NCBI RefSeq assembly: GCF_023898315.1
Contig: NC_064614.1
Span: forward strand, 502,154,109 to 502,218,108
Length of the DNA stretch: 64,000 bases
Source: Schistocerca nitens
Lineage: Eukaryota; Arthropoda; Insecta; Orthoptera; Acrididae
Direction: 5' to 3'
Made by a program: the position numbers and the translations under genes. Below are positions 22,196 through 32,976 of this stretch, piece after piece (the first letter of the stretch is position 1; every line of letters begins with the position of its first letter). A model generated the notes under the pieces. It saw only the letters and a list, made by a program, of their open reading frames with translations. It was not told where the DNA came from and ran no database searches.

Positions 22196-24597
22196 CTACT
22201 TCACATCTAAGAATTCATCTATTGAGAAGAAGGAGTTGTAATTCAGAAATTCTTTTAATTTGCTTTTAAATGTTGGTTGGCTATCTGTCAGACTTTTAAT
22301 ATTATTTGGCAAATGACCATAGATTTTTGTGGCAGCATAGTTCACCCCTTTCTGTGCCAAAGTGAGATTTAATACAAAATAGTGAGTATCATCCTTTCTT
22401 CTAGTGTTATAGCTATGCACTTTGCTGTTATTTTTGAATTGGGATGGGTTATTAATGACAAATTTCATAAGTGAATATATGTATTGTGAAGGTACTGTGA
22501 ATATCCTCAGTTCCTTAAATAAATATCTGCAAGGTGATCTTGGGTGGGTTCCTGCTATTATTCTAATTACACACTTTTGTGCAAAGAATACTCTCTCTCT
22601 TAATGATGAATTGCCCCAAAATAAGATGCCGTATAAAAGCAGTGAATGAAAATAGGCATTATAAGCTAATTTACTGATATGTTTATCACCAAAATTTGCA
22701 ATAACCCAAATAGCATAAGTAGCCGAACCTAAGTGCTTCAGCAGATGAACGATGTGTTTCTTCCAATTCAATTTCTCACCCAGAAATTTTGAGTATTCTA
22801 CCTCAGCAACAAACTTTCATTTTCTGTTGAAAAGCCTTTCTGCAAACCAAACTGACGTTTTGTTAGTACTTCAATTTTATAAATATGTGATGCTACTCAT
22901 GAATACATTACTTTTTCAAGAATTTTGGATAAAGCTGTCAGAAGTGAGATTGGGTTGTAGTTGTTAGCATCAGATCTATCCCCTTTTTTATGCAATGGTT
23001 TAACAATATCATATTTCAGTCTATCTGGAAAAATTCCCTGTTTCAGTGAGCTACTACATATGTGGCTGAGAATCCTACTTTTTCGCTGGGAACAAGCTTT
23101 TAGTACTCTGTTGGAAATGTCATCAATTCCATGTGAGCTTTTACTTTTGAGTGAATTTATTATTTTCTTAATTTCAGCAGGAGAGGTGGGTTGAATTTCA
23201 ATTTTATCAAATTGCATAGGTACTGCCTCTTCCATATACTGCCTTGCATTTTCTAATGAATTGCTGGAACCTATTTTCTCTACAACACTTAAAAAATGAT
23301 TATTAAAAATGTTTTCTACTTCTAACTACTTGTTAGCAAACTTTTCATTGTGTTTGATAGAAATACAGTCTTCCTGTGCTCTCGGTTGCCTTGTTTACCT
23401 TTTCACAATAGTCCAAACTGTTTTAATTTTACTATCAGATGTACTAATCTCAGACATAATGCACATACTTCTGGACTTTTTAATAACTTTTCTTAATACA
23501 GTGCAGTAGTTTTTATAATGTTTCATTGTTTTGGGATAATTACTCCTCCTAGCTATAAGATACATTTCCCTCTTATATTTACAAGATATTTTTATCCCTT
23601 TAGTAAGCCATGGCTTTTCACATGGTTTCTTACAATTATATTTCACTGTTTTCTTAGGGAAACTGTTTTCAAATATACTTGTGAAATCGGTTTCTTACAA
23701 TTATATTTCACTGTTTTCTTAGGGAAACTGTTTTCAGATATACTCGTGAAATAGGTTAAATTTTAAATTAGCATCATGTTCCCTGTACACCTCAGCCCAG
23801 TATAACTGTTGCAAGCTTTCCCTAAAATTTTGAAGTTTTAAATCATTAATGGAATGCACTATTTTGGAGGACTGTTTTGCATTACTGTATGGAGCTATAT
23901 CATATACTTTAACTAGCTGTGCATCATGATCAGACAGACCATTCTTAACAGGAAAAGTTTTTATTTGATTAAATTTATCTTGGTCTATGAAAACGTTATC
24001 TATCAGTGTGCTGCTTTCCTGTATCACCTGAGTAGGAAAATCAATAACTGATGTCAAACTGAAAGAACCAAGTAATACTTCAAGGTCAAGCTTTCTATCT
24101 GACTCTTTCAGAAAATCTTCATTGAAATCCCCACAAACAATAATTTGCTTTCCTTTGTCTGACAGGTAGCACAACAAAGAATCCAAGATTTTCAAAAATA
24201 CTTGAAAAATTCCCAATGGGGACCTATACATGGCTACAATTATAAAAGTGCCTTTATTTAGTTTAAGCTCACATCTACATGCTTCTATGTGTTGCTCTAT
24301 GCAAAATTTTTTAGTTTCCAAATTTTTCTCACTATGACTGATTTTAACATATATGGCAACTCCTCCTCTCTTCATAGTGTCTCTACTTACATGTACCTAC
24401 CTTTACCATTTCCATACCTGTGACTAGATGATGTTCAGACAGGCATAGTACATCTATTCCACCCTCAGTTTCTAGATCTTCTATACAAACAAGAAGCTCA
24501 TCTACTTTGTTTTTTAATCCCCTGATATTCTGATGCAATATATTAACATCATTTTTTACTGTGCTTTTATGTGAATCTTGTGACATACACTTTTATG
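22196..24597 (-). pseudogene. ORF2 of LINE copy C: endonuclease and palm-less RT
   Basis: From 24597 downwards: EEP endonuclease start (NDVNILHQNIRG, then IDVLCLSEHHL), open frame 24375-23734 with GDFNEDFL, LIDNVFIDQ and GLSDHDAQLV. An RT fingers frame follows at 23235-22897 (SLKSKSSHGIDDIS, KPLHKKGDRSDANNY, PISLLTALSKILEKV). The sequence then passes through RQFGLQKGFSTEN and jumps straight to FLGEKLNWKKHIVH, so the catalytic palm (motifs A-C with FADD) is deleted. The C-terminal domain is open at 22771-22196. A 65-bp tandem duplication lies at 23624-23753. It cannot encode a working RT. Confidence 0.85.
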
Positions 24598-24737
24598 TGA
24601 ATCTTGTGACATACTAACATTATTTTTCACTGTACTGTTATGAGAATCTTGTGATATTTTCACATCTCTAGCACCTGCCTGTCTGAGCTTCACATTAAGC
24701 TTAATTTCATTGAATGTTAAATCATTGGACACTGATC

Positions 24738-25208
24738 TTAACCTAAAAAAGTACTCCCATGAGTTTCAGTGCCCCCCTTAAAGATTTTGCTATCATCCCA
24801 TGCAGGCCATGTCTTGTGAAGGAAGTCCCTCCTACCAATACCATCAACAAGGACCAAACCAATGCTTGACAAAGTAGCCATCCGAAGCAGCTGATCTAGC
24901 TCCATGTTGACCCTCCTGACAGAGCTCTTCAATTGGAAATGGTCATACCACATGAAAGCAGGAACCAAGCCAACATTTGTATGGTTCATTGCGGATGCTA
25001 GTTTTACCAGGTCACACTCAATATTGTAGCCCTGATCCCTATCAATACTTTTTCCCGCTCCACCCACTACCATAACATGATCCTGCTTTGTAAAACATTT
25101 GCACAATGATCCTACATCTTCTATCACTTGGCTAAGACATGCACTGGGCTTGAAAATACTTGTGACCAGGTAACTGTCACCTAATTTTTCCTGAAAAATC
25201 TGGCCCAC
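24738..25208 (-). pseudogene. ORF1 of LINE copy C, SGNH-esterase-like (partial)
   Basis: The 156-codon frame aligns along its length with ORF1 of the LINE at 40300 (shared patterns TSIFKP, LSQVIEDVGSLCK, QDHVMVVGGAGKS, SSVRRVNMEL). That protein ends in a block with RHGLHLNRTGK, the Asp/His-type C-terminal motif of SGNH hydrolases. Here the block is altered (RRDFLHKTWPAWD), so the likely catalytic His context is damaged. The frame ends ...STFLG and stop, with T TTT TTA at 24744-24750 in zero frame. The N-terminal part is missing through 5' truncation. Confidence 0.7.
24744..24750 (-). promoter_or_regulatory. Candidate -1 frameshift heptamer (LINE copy C)
   Basis: T TTT TTA sits in ORF1 zero frame, two codons before the ORF1 stop TAA. 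A -1 slip reads RLRSVSNDLTFNE and leads into the ORF2 frame; a 26-bp duplication further on later shifts it. Confidence 0.5.
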
Positions 25209-25214
25209 ACCTCT

Positions 25215-25769
25215 TCCATGGGTGTCTCAGCCCTGCCAATTTGCCATCCACACCTGCCACTTCTGATGCTGATTTCCTAGTGGGACTCAGCACCAAAACA
25301 TCAGCTGAAAGCTGACTACTGTCTGAGGGCAGGGAGCTGTACCCCACGCACAGCCGTCTTCACAGTCTGTTGCAGTGACACGAGTGGGGCGAGGAGCTCT
25401 GGACCTACATGATTCTGAGGGAAATAGCACACAGCAGACTCCACAGGCTCCCAATGCAGATGTATGCAGAGCAGAGAGACCATTTCCCAACTGGAGCACC
25501 ATGACAGCACAACATGACATGTCAATGACATCAACACCAGTGGCCTACAGAAGCTGCCGGCCTCAATAGTTTGAGGTGCCAGGCCAGCAGCACCAGATAG
25601 AAGCTGCTGCCCTTTCATCAGCACCAACCTAGGTCAGTGGGGAGAGGCATGCCTGTCTCACTATGCCACTTCCAAGCTCAATAAAGTTCTTTATAATTGT
25701 TAACAGTGGTTGCCCTGGGCCCCACAGCTTGTCACCACCATTCACTCATCCTCAAGTGTGTCTAGCACA
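25215..25769 (+). repeat. 3' LTR, right fragment
   Basis: Matches 13745-14317, with CAATAAAG near 25678 as a likely poly(A) signal. The end near TCTAGCACA is approximate. Confidence 0.6.
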
Positions 25770-26815
25770 TTGTAATATGATCAATATGAACAGGTTAACA
25801 ATAGTCATTACTTGTTGTTAGTATACTTTATAGAAATAGCCTGTGGTGGTGCTTCTACCTGTTGATGTACAAACTGACTTCTTTTTCATCCTTGAAGACT
25901 CTCCTTCATGGTAAGATTTGTGGAATGTGCGGTAGGTGGGAAAAATGAATTATATTAAATTTTATTCATCTGATAACATTTATTCTATAGGTTATCTGAT
26001 CATATTGTACAGGAGACATGTTAATTTTTGTCTTATGACATACATAGTTACTTAAGTCTCCAACACTAGTTTTACAAGCACTGTCTTGTGTTAAACACAT
26101 TAATATTGTTAAATTGCTTTCTTATACTGTACCAGTACTTAGAGTCTAAATTTTGCAGACATTATTTTATTAATACAATTTTATTTATAACACTATGATA
26201 TTAAATAGCCATACTGTTCAAATTATCATCTCATCATTGATAAATTCCTCCATTGGGTAATAACATTTTTCCACCAGGAGATCATATAGTTTTCTCTTCA
26301 GTAAACTTGTCTCATGCTTGACATCTCTATCCTTGAGTTTATTGTGGATTTTCATTTCCTATATACTATACTGCCTCTAGGTAGAATTTTAAGCAGTGTT
26401 TTAAAAGAATGAAAATTTCTTTTTGTCTGATGCTATACATATGTTCGGAATGGGTTTCTTCAGTTTGCTCAGGATTACTTTATAAAAAGATGATAATTCA
26501 AATATGTACAATTCAGGGACAGAAACTTTTTAGGTTCTTGAATAATGGTTAACAAGATGTTTTTGGAGATTTTTCTAATGATCCCTTTTTATGATCGGGG
26601 GCCTGAATCCCCCCCCAAAATTAAATCATATCTATTGATCTGATGGAATAACATTTTTCTGGAAACATATGAGTTTCAACATTATCTTCAATGCTGAAGA
26701 AATGAGTTAAAAATTTGTGCTGATGACATGAGAAGAGGAAAATGGGCTAAAGGTTTGAATTGAATTTTGTGTTAAGTAGTCCATACAACTGTGATGGCCA
26801 CATTGCTACAGTGGT

Positions 26816-26885
26816 ATAATGGTTAGTACATCTGCCTAATAAGCACGAGACCTGCATTCAAGTCCCAGCCATAGCAAAAATTTTA
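26816..26885 (+). mobile_element. tRNA-like, probably SINE head
   Basis: TGGTATAATGG fits pol III box A and CATTCAAGTCCC is one change from box B. A CTAATAA loop sits where an anticodon loop would be, flanked by TGC and GCA. No matching acceptor stem is visible, so a tRNA-derived repeat is more likely than a working tRNA. It interrupts the LINE C-terminal remnant. Confidence 0.5.
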
Positions 26886-27191
26886 ATTCATTTCTTCAGC
26901 TTCTATCCTTATTGAATATGAATCATATCTAGTTAAGGATTCAAAGTGACTGTAGTACTCCATTTTCCTGCTTTTTATACTTGTTACTTCAGATAGTTTG
27001 TCCATCATAAAAGCAAGACTGTTTAATTTAAAAGCTAAATAGTCTATGTGTGCTTACCAGCTTAGATTTTTGTCCAAGTTTAGTCCCATGAATTTGATGG
27101 ACAGAGTTTCTCCCATAACTTGATTTTTATATATAATAGTGATGTCACTGAGTTTTGATTGCTTGATTTCAGATTGAGTATACTGTGTATA

Positions 27192-28464
27192 TGAGGCCTG
27201 TTTAAAAAGTATCTGACCTTTGGCCAGAAAAAATATTTCAAATACCTGACAGATTTTGGACCCTAATCGCCTTCAAAGTAAGCCCCTTGTGCTTGCACAC
27301 ACTTAGCCCACCGATCCTTCCACTGCTGGAAACACCTCTGGAAGTCTTCTTTTGGAATGGTGTTCAGCTCCGTCATCATGTTCTGCATTTTCTCTTCTCT
27401 ACTCTCAAAACGGGATCCTTTCAGTGGTGTCTTCAATTTTGGAAACACCCAGAAATTGCAAGGAGTCATGTCTGGAGAGTAGGGAGTTGGCAAATGGCTG
27501 TAAAGTGGTATGAATGTGTGGGGGCGTTGTCATGATGCAGTTGCCAGTTTTTCGCCGTCCACATTTCTGGTCTTTTGTGCTGAACTGTGTCACGGAGTTG
27601 CTGGAGAACATCTTGATAGTACTCCTTTGTCACTGTTTGTCCTTCTGGTGCATATTTGTGATGCGCAATTCTGTTGACATTAAAGAAGACAGTCAACATC
27701 ACTTTCTTCGACCTGGGAGACTCGGGATGCTTCCATTGCGACCACTGTCTTTTTGTTTCTGGGTTGTACCCATACACCTATGACTCATCTCCAGTTTTCA
27801 CGGTGTTCAGAAACCCAGGACAGTGTTGGCGGTGTCCAGAAGGTCCTCTGCAATGTCAAAATGGAGGTCTTTTTGTTCTGGCGACAACAACTTGGGAACG
27901 AATTTTGCAGCCACTCAGTGCATGTTCAAATCATCATGTAAAATTGCATGTGAAGAATCTTTACTCATTCCAACCTCTTGGGCAATCTCCCGCATGGTGA
28001 AACGACAATCTGCCATCACCAAATTTTGTACCCTCTCAACAACAGTTGCACTCCAAGCAGTTTGCGGCCTGCCAGAATGCAGGTCACTCTCTGCTGATAT
28101 GCAGCCATTTTTGAATTGGTTGAACCACGCCTTAATTTGTGTTACACCCATTGCATCTTCTCCAAATACCTACTGAATCTTATGAATTGTTTTGCTTTGA
28201 GAATGACCAAGCTTTTGAAAAAATTTGATGCAATATCTTTGCTCAACACGTTCAGTCATCTTGAGAGAATCGGTAATCCGATGAACACATTGTGTAGCTC
28301 CTAACTCAGCGACTGACAGGCAGCGACTGACATGCTGGAAAACAGGGACAAAATTCACACATGAGGATGAAGGTCTCTTCCTTTACTGTGTACAGTGGTG
28401 CAATGCTTTCGTCTCTATTTTGCGTGGTAAAATCAAAGGTCGGATTCTTTTTAGACAGACCTCA
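27192..28464 (-). mobile_element. mariner-like DNA transposon
   Basis: TA flanks it (27190-27191 and 28465-28466). The inverted repeats TGAGGCCTGTTTAAAAAGTA and TGAGGTCTGTCTAAAAAGAA begin at the two ends and extend through GACCTTTG. The length of 1273 bp is normal for mariner. Confidence 0.92.
27263..28358 (-). pseudogene. mariner transposase, frameshifted
   Basis: Three minus-strand frames form one protein. 28358-28170 has the N-terminal helix-turn-helix part (VEQRYCIKFFQKLGHSQSKT). 28151-27915 has IKAWFNQFKNGCISAESDLH and FTMREIAQEVGMSKDSSHAI. 27777-27466 begins at MYGYNPETKRQWSQWKHPES and holds LHHDNAPTHS with the second catalytic Asp. The last frame, 27493-27263, has PTPYSPDMTPCNFWVFPKLK with the third Asp and ends QAQGAYFEGD, the usual mariner C-terminus. 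Several frame changes make it inactive. It is a different subfamily member from the copy at 15531. Confidence 0.88.
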
Positions 28465-28569
28465 TATAGTATACTGAGTATATCAGGTTTAAGATAATTT
28501 CTCTGAAACCATATAGTGTATTTATGATACCATTTGGTCTCACATTTTGTCGTTTGGTTGGTCTTTTTT

Positions 28570-28781
28570 GGGGGGGAAGAGACCAAACAGCAAGGTTATC
28601 GGTCTCATAGGATTAGGGAAGGATGTCGGCCGTGCCCTTTCAAAGGAACCATCCCGGTATTTGCCTGGAGCAATTTAGGGAAATCATGGAAAACCTAAAT
28701 CAGGATGGCCGGACGCGGGATTGAACCGTCGTCCTTCCGAATGCGAGTCCAGTGTGCTAACCACTGCGCCACCTTGCTCGG
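28570..28781 (-). mobile_element. tRNA-derived SINE (family B)
   Basis: On the minus strand it reads CCGAGCAAGGTGGCGCAGTGG, then box B GGTTCAATCCC, then GGCCATCCTGATTTAGGTTT and GGTTCCTTTGAAAGGGCACG. It ends in a C-rich run followed by AAAAAAGACC. A short GTCTTTT may be the TSD. Same family as 44642-44894. Confidence 0.88.
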
Positions 28782-29596
28782 TTTATGTCTTTTGATAAGT
28801 ACTGAAGTATCATCAAAACATGTGACTAGCTGGGCACTGATATTGAGAAGTCAATCATTTTTGTAAAAGAGAAACAAGACTGTCTCTAAGAACAACTTTG
28901 AGGTACTCCTTGTGAAAATATATTGAAGTGAGGTACATAATTTATGATATTAAATGACCTATTCTTCCTCTGCTGCTGTAGATCACTTTCACTTCTACCA
29001 TATCTGTCTAGTTTATGAAGCACCATGGAGTGGTTCACTGAACTGAATGCTTTTGTAAGGTTGCAGAAGTTACCTGCCACTTTATTGCTTTTGTCCAGTG
29101 ATGAATTCATTAACTGCATTTGCGGTGCTTTTCTCTTTTTTGGATCCATATTGGTTTTTGAGAATAGCACCATGTTCTGGGATAAAATTTGTTATCTGGA
29201 CTGTAACTACTTTTTCAAAAACTTTGGATAAATTTGGGAGAATAGAGCTAGGATTGTCCTCCTTTGATTCTTTTTTTGTCCAGTGATTTTACCTCTGCAT
29301 ACTGAAGTGCGTTAGGAAAGTTGGCTTGTTCAAATGTCTGGTTGATTATAAACACAGGAGATGTGTTATTTAATCATACACAAATTTAATTACTTTGGTG
29401 GATACTTGACTCCACCCTCCAGTATTTTGTGTTTTAGAAGGACAAAGTAGTACTTTTTACATCTCAACTTGAAACTTTACTAAATATCACTAGGTAGTCA
29501 CTATTCTGGTCCCAAACAAAGAAATTCACACTGTTTTGATTAGTAGTCATATCTACTTCAGATTTTACTACATTTATGAGAAATTTTTACTTACAT

Positions 29597-29829
29597 GGAT
29601 GTCTGAAAGAACAGACATGTTGACAATCCACAGCTGTATGAAATACTTCAAAATTAATTTGCTTACTGTGGATTCCTTGACATCAGTGGTATTAGGTATA
29701 GTTCTACTACACGATAGTGACATATATTTCCCACTTATCAAGAGTGATCGCCTTCAGCAATTTGGCTATCCATGCGTGCTTCCCGGACCAACCCAAACTT
29801 TCATATGCCACACTGTCTACACTATTATA
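29597..29829 (-). mobile_element. SINE-like repeat (family C), internally deleted
   Basis: Minus-strand sequence matches 30455-30672 (plus) from GTGTGGCATATGAAAGTTTGG through GTAGTAGAACTATACC and continues to ACAGCTGTGGATTGTCAAC. The middle, where the sister copy has a box-B-like GGTTTGAGTCTC, is missing here. Confidence 0.6.
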
Positions 29830-29959
29830 TCATATCACTAAATTCATCCTCTAATGCTCACAACATTACTTTGGTTTCCACAATAGGAAGAATGAGACAA
29901 TGAGGAACTGAGACCAATGTCTTTGTCCTCATGTACCTGCCTATGTTTTTAATGCATGT

Positions 29960-30070
29960 CTGAAAAGAAACTAGGTAGCAGATTTGTACCTAATGCAGCT
30001 GATATCAAGTGAATTAATTGTGAAGTATCTCATACAGCTGTGGATTGTCAACAGTGTCTTTCTTTCAGAC
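29960..30070 (+). mobile_element. SINE-like repeat (family C), 3' fragment
   Basis: ACTAGGTAGCAGATTTGTACC through ACAGCTGTGGATTGTCAACA matches the 3' half of the minus copy at 29597-29829, so the two form an inverted pair. Confidence 0.6.
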
Positions 30071-30454
30071 CTGATTGTAAGTATTACAAGCCTGTAGTTG
30101 AGTCAGTGTAAGCTGAGCCTTGTCAGTTGCAGTGGGCTGGGCATGGCAGCTTCACAAGACTACCTCAACCAATAACATAACACGATTTTCTAAACATCTC
30201 TATGGCAATGCCTCAATGTTGTCAGAGGTCAACAGATGGCTACTGTTTCCACTTGCAGTCATTAGTGCTTTGTAGCTGAAAGCTGGCAACAGTGCTGCGA
30301 GCTCTCAGGAATCTTCTTATACCATCTTGACTATAGGTCGACACATGGCGATAACAACATTGGTCTCAATTTCTCCTTGTCTCACTCTCCCTGTTGCAGG
30401 AATACAAGTAATTTTTGAGGGTTAGGTGATGTATTTAGTGGACTATGATATAAG

Positions 30455-30672
30455 GATATAGGCAGTGTGACATATAGAAGTTTGGGTCAGTCCAGGAAGT
30501 ATGCACAGAGAGCTGAAGTGGTTAAACTGACTGCTCATGAAAACTGGGAAACTCAGGTTTGAGTCTCTGCCTGGCATAAATTTTCAGATGTTACTGTTGG
30601 GTAGTAGATCTATACCTAATATAGATGATATCAAGGAATTCACAGTCAGTGAAATAATTATGATAATTGAGA
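30455..30672 (+). mobile_element. SINE-like repeat (family C)
   Basis: Starts near GCAGTGTGACATATAGAAGTTTGG. It has box-A-like AGTGGTTAAACTG and box-B-like GGTTTGAGTCTC, then CTGCCTGGCATAAATTTTCA, and continues into the GTAGTAGATCTATACC segment shared with the other copies. A tRNA-derived origin is inferred from these boxes. Confidence 0.65.
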
Positions 30673-31781
30673 AATTTATTGAAGCATTGAGATATTTGAA
30701 CAGGGTTCGCAAAATGTTGCTGTTTTGTTTAATTTTCGAAATTTCCTGTTATTAACCGTTACCTAACTTGGATTTAATAACATCTCATACTGTCTTAGAC
30801 TTATTCATGTGTTCTGAAATGAACTTACCATCTGACATTTTTTGGCAGTTTTAATAACACTATTAAATATAACTTTGCAACGTCTCACATAGTTAATAAA
30901 GTCAAGGTTTTTATAGGGTTTCAGGTCTTTATGTATCTCTTACTTTCTTGCACTAGGTATTTTTAAGCCTTGAGTAATCCAGTTTAGTTTGGTTTTGACT
31001 TTTCTATGGTAAATCCATGGTGGGAATAATTCATTGAATACCTCAAGTTACTACTACAAAAGTTTCTTTTCATTTAAGCTTTCTTACCATTTGGCTTATT
31101 TATTCCTGGCAGCTGAGTAAACAATGCAAAATTGGCCAGAAATTGCTTAATCTAAACAGAACTTGCTTTCACTGTCAAATATGTAATTTGTTAAGATATT
31201 GCCTATTTAGTTTAAAACCGGAGTTCTGAAATAAGTCATAAACATTTCTGAGCTGTTTTCATGACTTATCACATTACATTAAAATCAGCTGTTACGATAA
31301 TACTTTTCTTCCTTTCTTTTATAAGTTTTTATAGAAGACAAGTTTATTTAGAAGACACTGAAGTTTAGACAAGAAAGTTTTAGTTACTTATTCTGTTTTC
31401 TGGGCTTTTGTAAACTGATGTAACTATTGTGTTCATCTCTTTTATTTCAACACAACTCCTCATTTAGGTAATCAAAATCTGGTTTTATTTAAAATGTTAA
31501 GCAGGCATCTAGAAGTATGCATGAGCCTCCATGTTATTTCTCTCTTCTGCAAATGCAGCTTTCTACATTGAAATTTTGCAATTTATTTAAAATTTTTATA
31601 AAGTCAATAACTAACCAATGTTTATTTAAGCAGACAACTTCGATATTTTTGCTTCCATTGAGAATAATTTGCAGTTCTTCAAGTTTGGTAATACCTGCCT
31701 TCAGACCATTTATATTATAAGTAATTAAGTAATTGTTTTCACTTTTATTTGCCTTTCCAAGCACAGCTTTTCATAAATTCC

Positions 31782-32021
31782 TTACCTCAGTGTTTCCTCC
31801 ATACCAGTGTCCATTAAAAAATCCTTCAGATGGCATAGTGGTGAAATTATTCTCTCTTTAAAGGTATGAGTGACTCCTATTGCTTCTTTAGATGTTGTTG
31901 TTGCTCCTTCCATTGTTGCTGTCGCTTCTTCCCTTATTGCCTGTGCTTCTGATGATAACAGTTCTGATTCTGGGAGTACTGGTGTGGCTGCCAATGGTGA
32001 CAGTGGCTCTGCTGCTGCCAC
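31782..32021 (-). pseudogene. ORF1 C-terminal remnant of LINE copy E
   Basis: An 80-codon frame, Ala/Thr/Glu-rich, ends in HLKDFLMDTGMEETLR. I cannot see an esterase motif in it. It is called ORF1 because it directly precedes the endonuclease frame in LINE order and carries the same T TTT TTA junction as the other copies. Confidence 0.5.
31815..31821 (-). promoter_or_regulatory. Candidate -1 frameshift heptamer (LINE copy E)
   Basis: T TTT TTA in the zero frame of the ORF1 remnant. The -1 frame from this point is the endonuclease frame, with one TGA in between. Confidence 0.4.
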
Positions 32022-32180
32022 TGATGGTGCTGCTGTTGTTTGGGATGGTGATGTTGTTCCTTCTGTTGTAATTTAATATTGTTCTGACCAGATACAGGTA
32101 GACTGTATTTTTGAGAAATGAAGTAGATTCAGTATATAGTACAGTAGATTGGTACCTAATGGAAGAATACATACCGATGC

Positions 32181-32834
32181 AACCTCATCAAAAATATATT
32201 TCATGATGCACTAACTTATGACCCTCAGTTTGTATACCACTTGAAATTACCATCAACAACCTTTTTTTCTGTCTGCGCTATCAAAAGAATAAAACAAAGG
32301 TTTATTTGCCTACACAACACAGAAAAAATCAAACTCAGTATGATGGCATCTACAGAGCAAGCAATTTTGTAAACTGCAGCTACAGTTGTCAGTTACATGA
32401 GTTACACTGTGTCTTAGGAACCAATACAGAGTCATTTATTAATAGGAAGAGCATGCTCTTCTGCCTGAGTTGAAGCTAATTAAAAGAACTGGGGCCACGT
32501 AATATCCCTTGGCCCACGCTGGCCGTAGGAAATGATTGGTAAGAGTGAAGTATCCTGATTACCTATAAGGTATATCATTGGAAATTGCCAAAACTATATT
32601 GGAAGTTTTGATGTACACCAGGAATCCAACAGCCTGCCAAGAACTTTTTTTCAAAAGTAATATTTTATGGTCTGGATATTTGGTAAACTAACACATTATT
32701 TTAGTAAAAGTATGCATTTCTGGAAAAAGAAAAATTGTGGCTACAAAACTGTAACAGTAGAATTTTGACAGTATTGCATTTTAAAATTTGAATATTCTGG
32801 TAAGTGAAAACTTTGAATACAAATAAATTTTGAA
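32181..32834. other. Unassigned spacer between two LINEs
   Basis: About 650 bases, A+T-rich, with no coding frame or repeat end recognised. Confidence 0.4.
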
Positions 32835-32976
32835 ATCTGTCCACTGCTGTGGCTACACAGGTACTGCCTGCACTGAGGTTGACCGCTCACCCGTGGTTGA
32901 GTGGGAGATCATTCCAAAGTCTGGCAGGCAGCGAAAAACTTTCTGAGAGGCCGATCGTAGGGCCTCCCCGGTTCAT

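Larger units (their letters stand above)
22065..25214 (-). mobile_element. CR1/jockey-like LINE, 5'-truncated, internally deleted (copy C)
   Basis: Read on the minus strand it runs ORF1, endonuclease, RT, 3'UTR and a (TGTA)n-like tail ending at 22065. A 7-bp TSD, TCCATGG, is present at 22058-22064 and 25215-25221. The 3' end contains GATCTATGGAACA, also seen in the fragment at 34872-35379, so both belong to one family. The 5' end starts inside ORF1. Confidence 0.85.
13648..25769 (+). mobile_element. Old gypsy-type LTR retrotransposon, split by three later insertions
   Basis: Sequence at 13648-14317 recurs in two pieces at 21978-22064 and 25215-25769, roughly 70-75% similar by eye. The two pieces are separated by a minus-strand LINE, so I read them as 5' and 3' LTRs. 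Between them are decayed gag, protease, RT, RNase H and integrase in gypsy order. A mariner and a SINE sit in or next to gag. Exact LTR ends are uncertain because of divergence, and no clear TSD is left. Confidence 0.68.
26230..31764 (-). pseudogene. ORF2 remnants of LINE copy E
   Basis: Recognisable pieces, 5' to 3' on the minus strand: endonuclease start YLITYNINGLKAGITKLEEL and VVCLNKHWL (31764-31534); a TADFN-like motif and VYDLFQNSGFKLN (about 31300-31200); the linker PWIYHRKVKTKLNWITQGLK (about 31020); RT LSKVFEKVV (about 29220); motif A NLTKAFSSVNHSMVLHKLDR and GVPQS (29173-28886); IKFMGLNLDKNLSW (about 27110); and the extreme C-terminus LLKRKLYDLLVEKCYYPMEE (about 26270). Many stops and shifts, and the FADD motif is not seen. 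It is a fossil. Confidence 0.7.
25930..32180 (-). mobile_element. Very degraded CR1/jockey-like LINE with nested insertions (copy E)
   Basis: Minus-strand pieces occur in LINE order: ORF1 at 32021-31782, endonuclease 31764-31250, linker 31050-30850, RT 29400-28880, RT thumb and C-terminus 27130-26230. Between them sit SINEs (30672-29597, 28781-28570, about 26820-26885) and a mariner (28464-27192). The 3' end is approximate, near the A/T-rich stretch at 25930-25990. Confidence 0.7.

Noticed and set aside
26816..26885. Functional tRNA gene
   Set aside because: Pol III boxes are present but the acceptor stem does not pair and box B is imperfect; better explained as a SINE head.
31870..32076. 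68-codon plus-strand Ala/Ser/Asp-rich frame
   Set aside because: It is the antisense of the LINE ORF1 remnant at 31782-32021.
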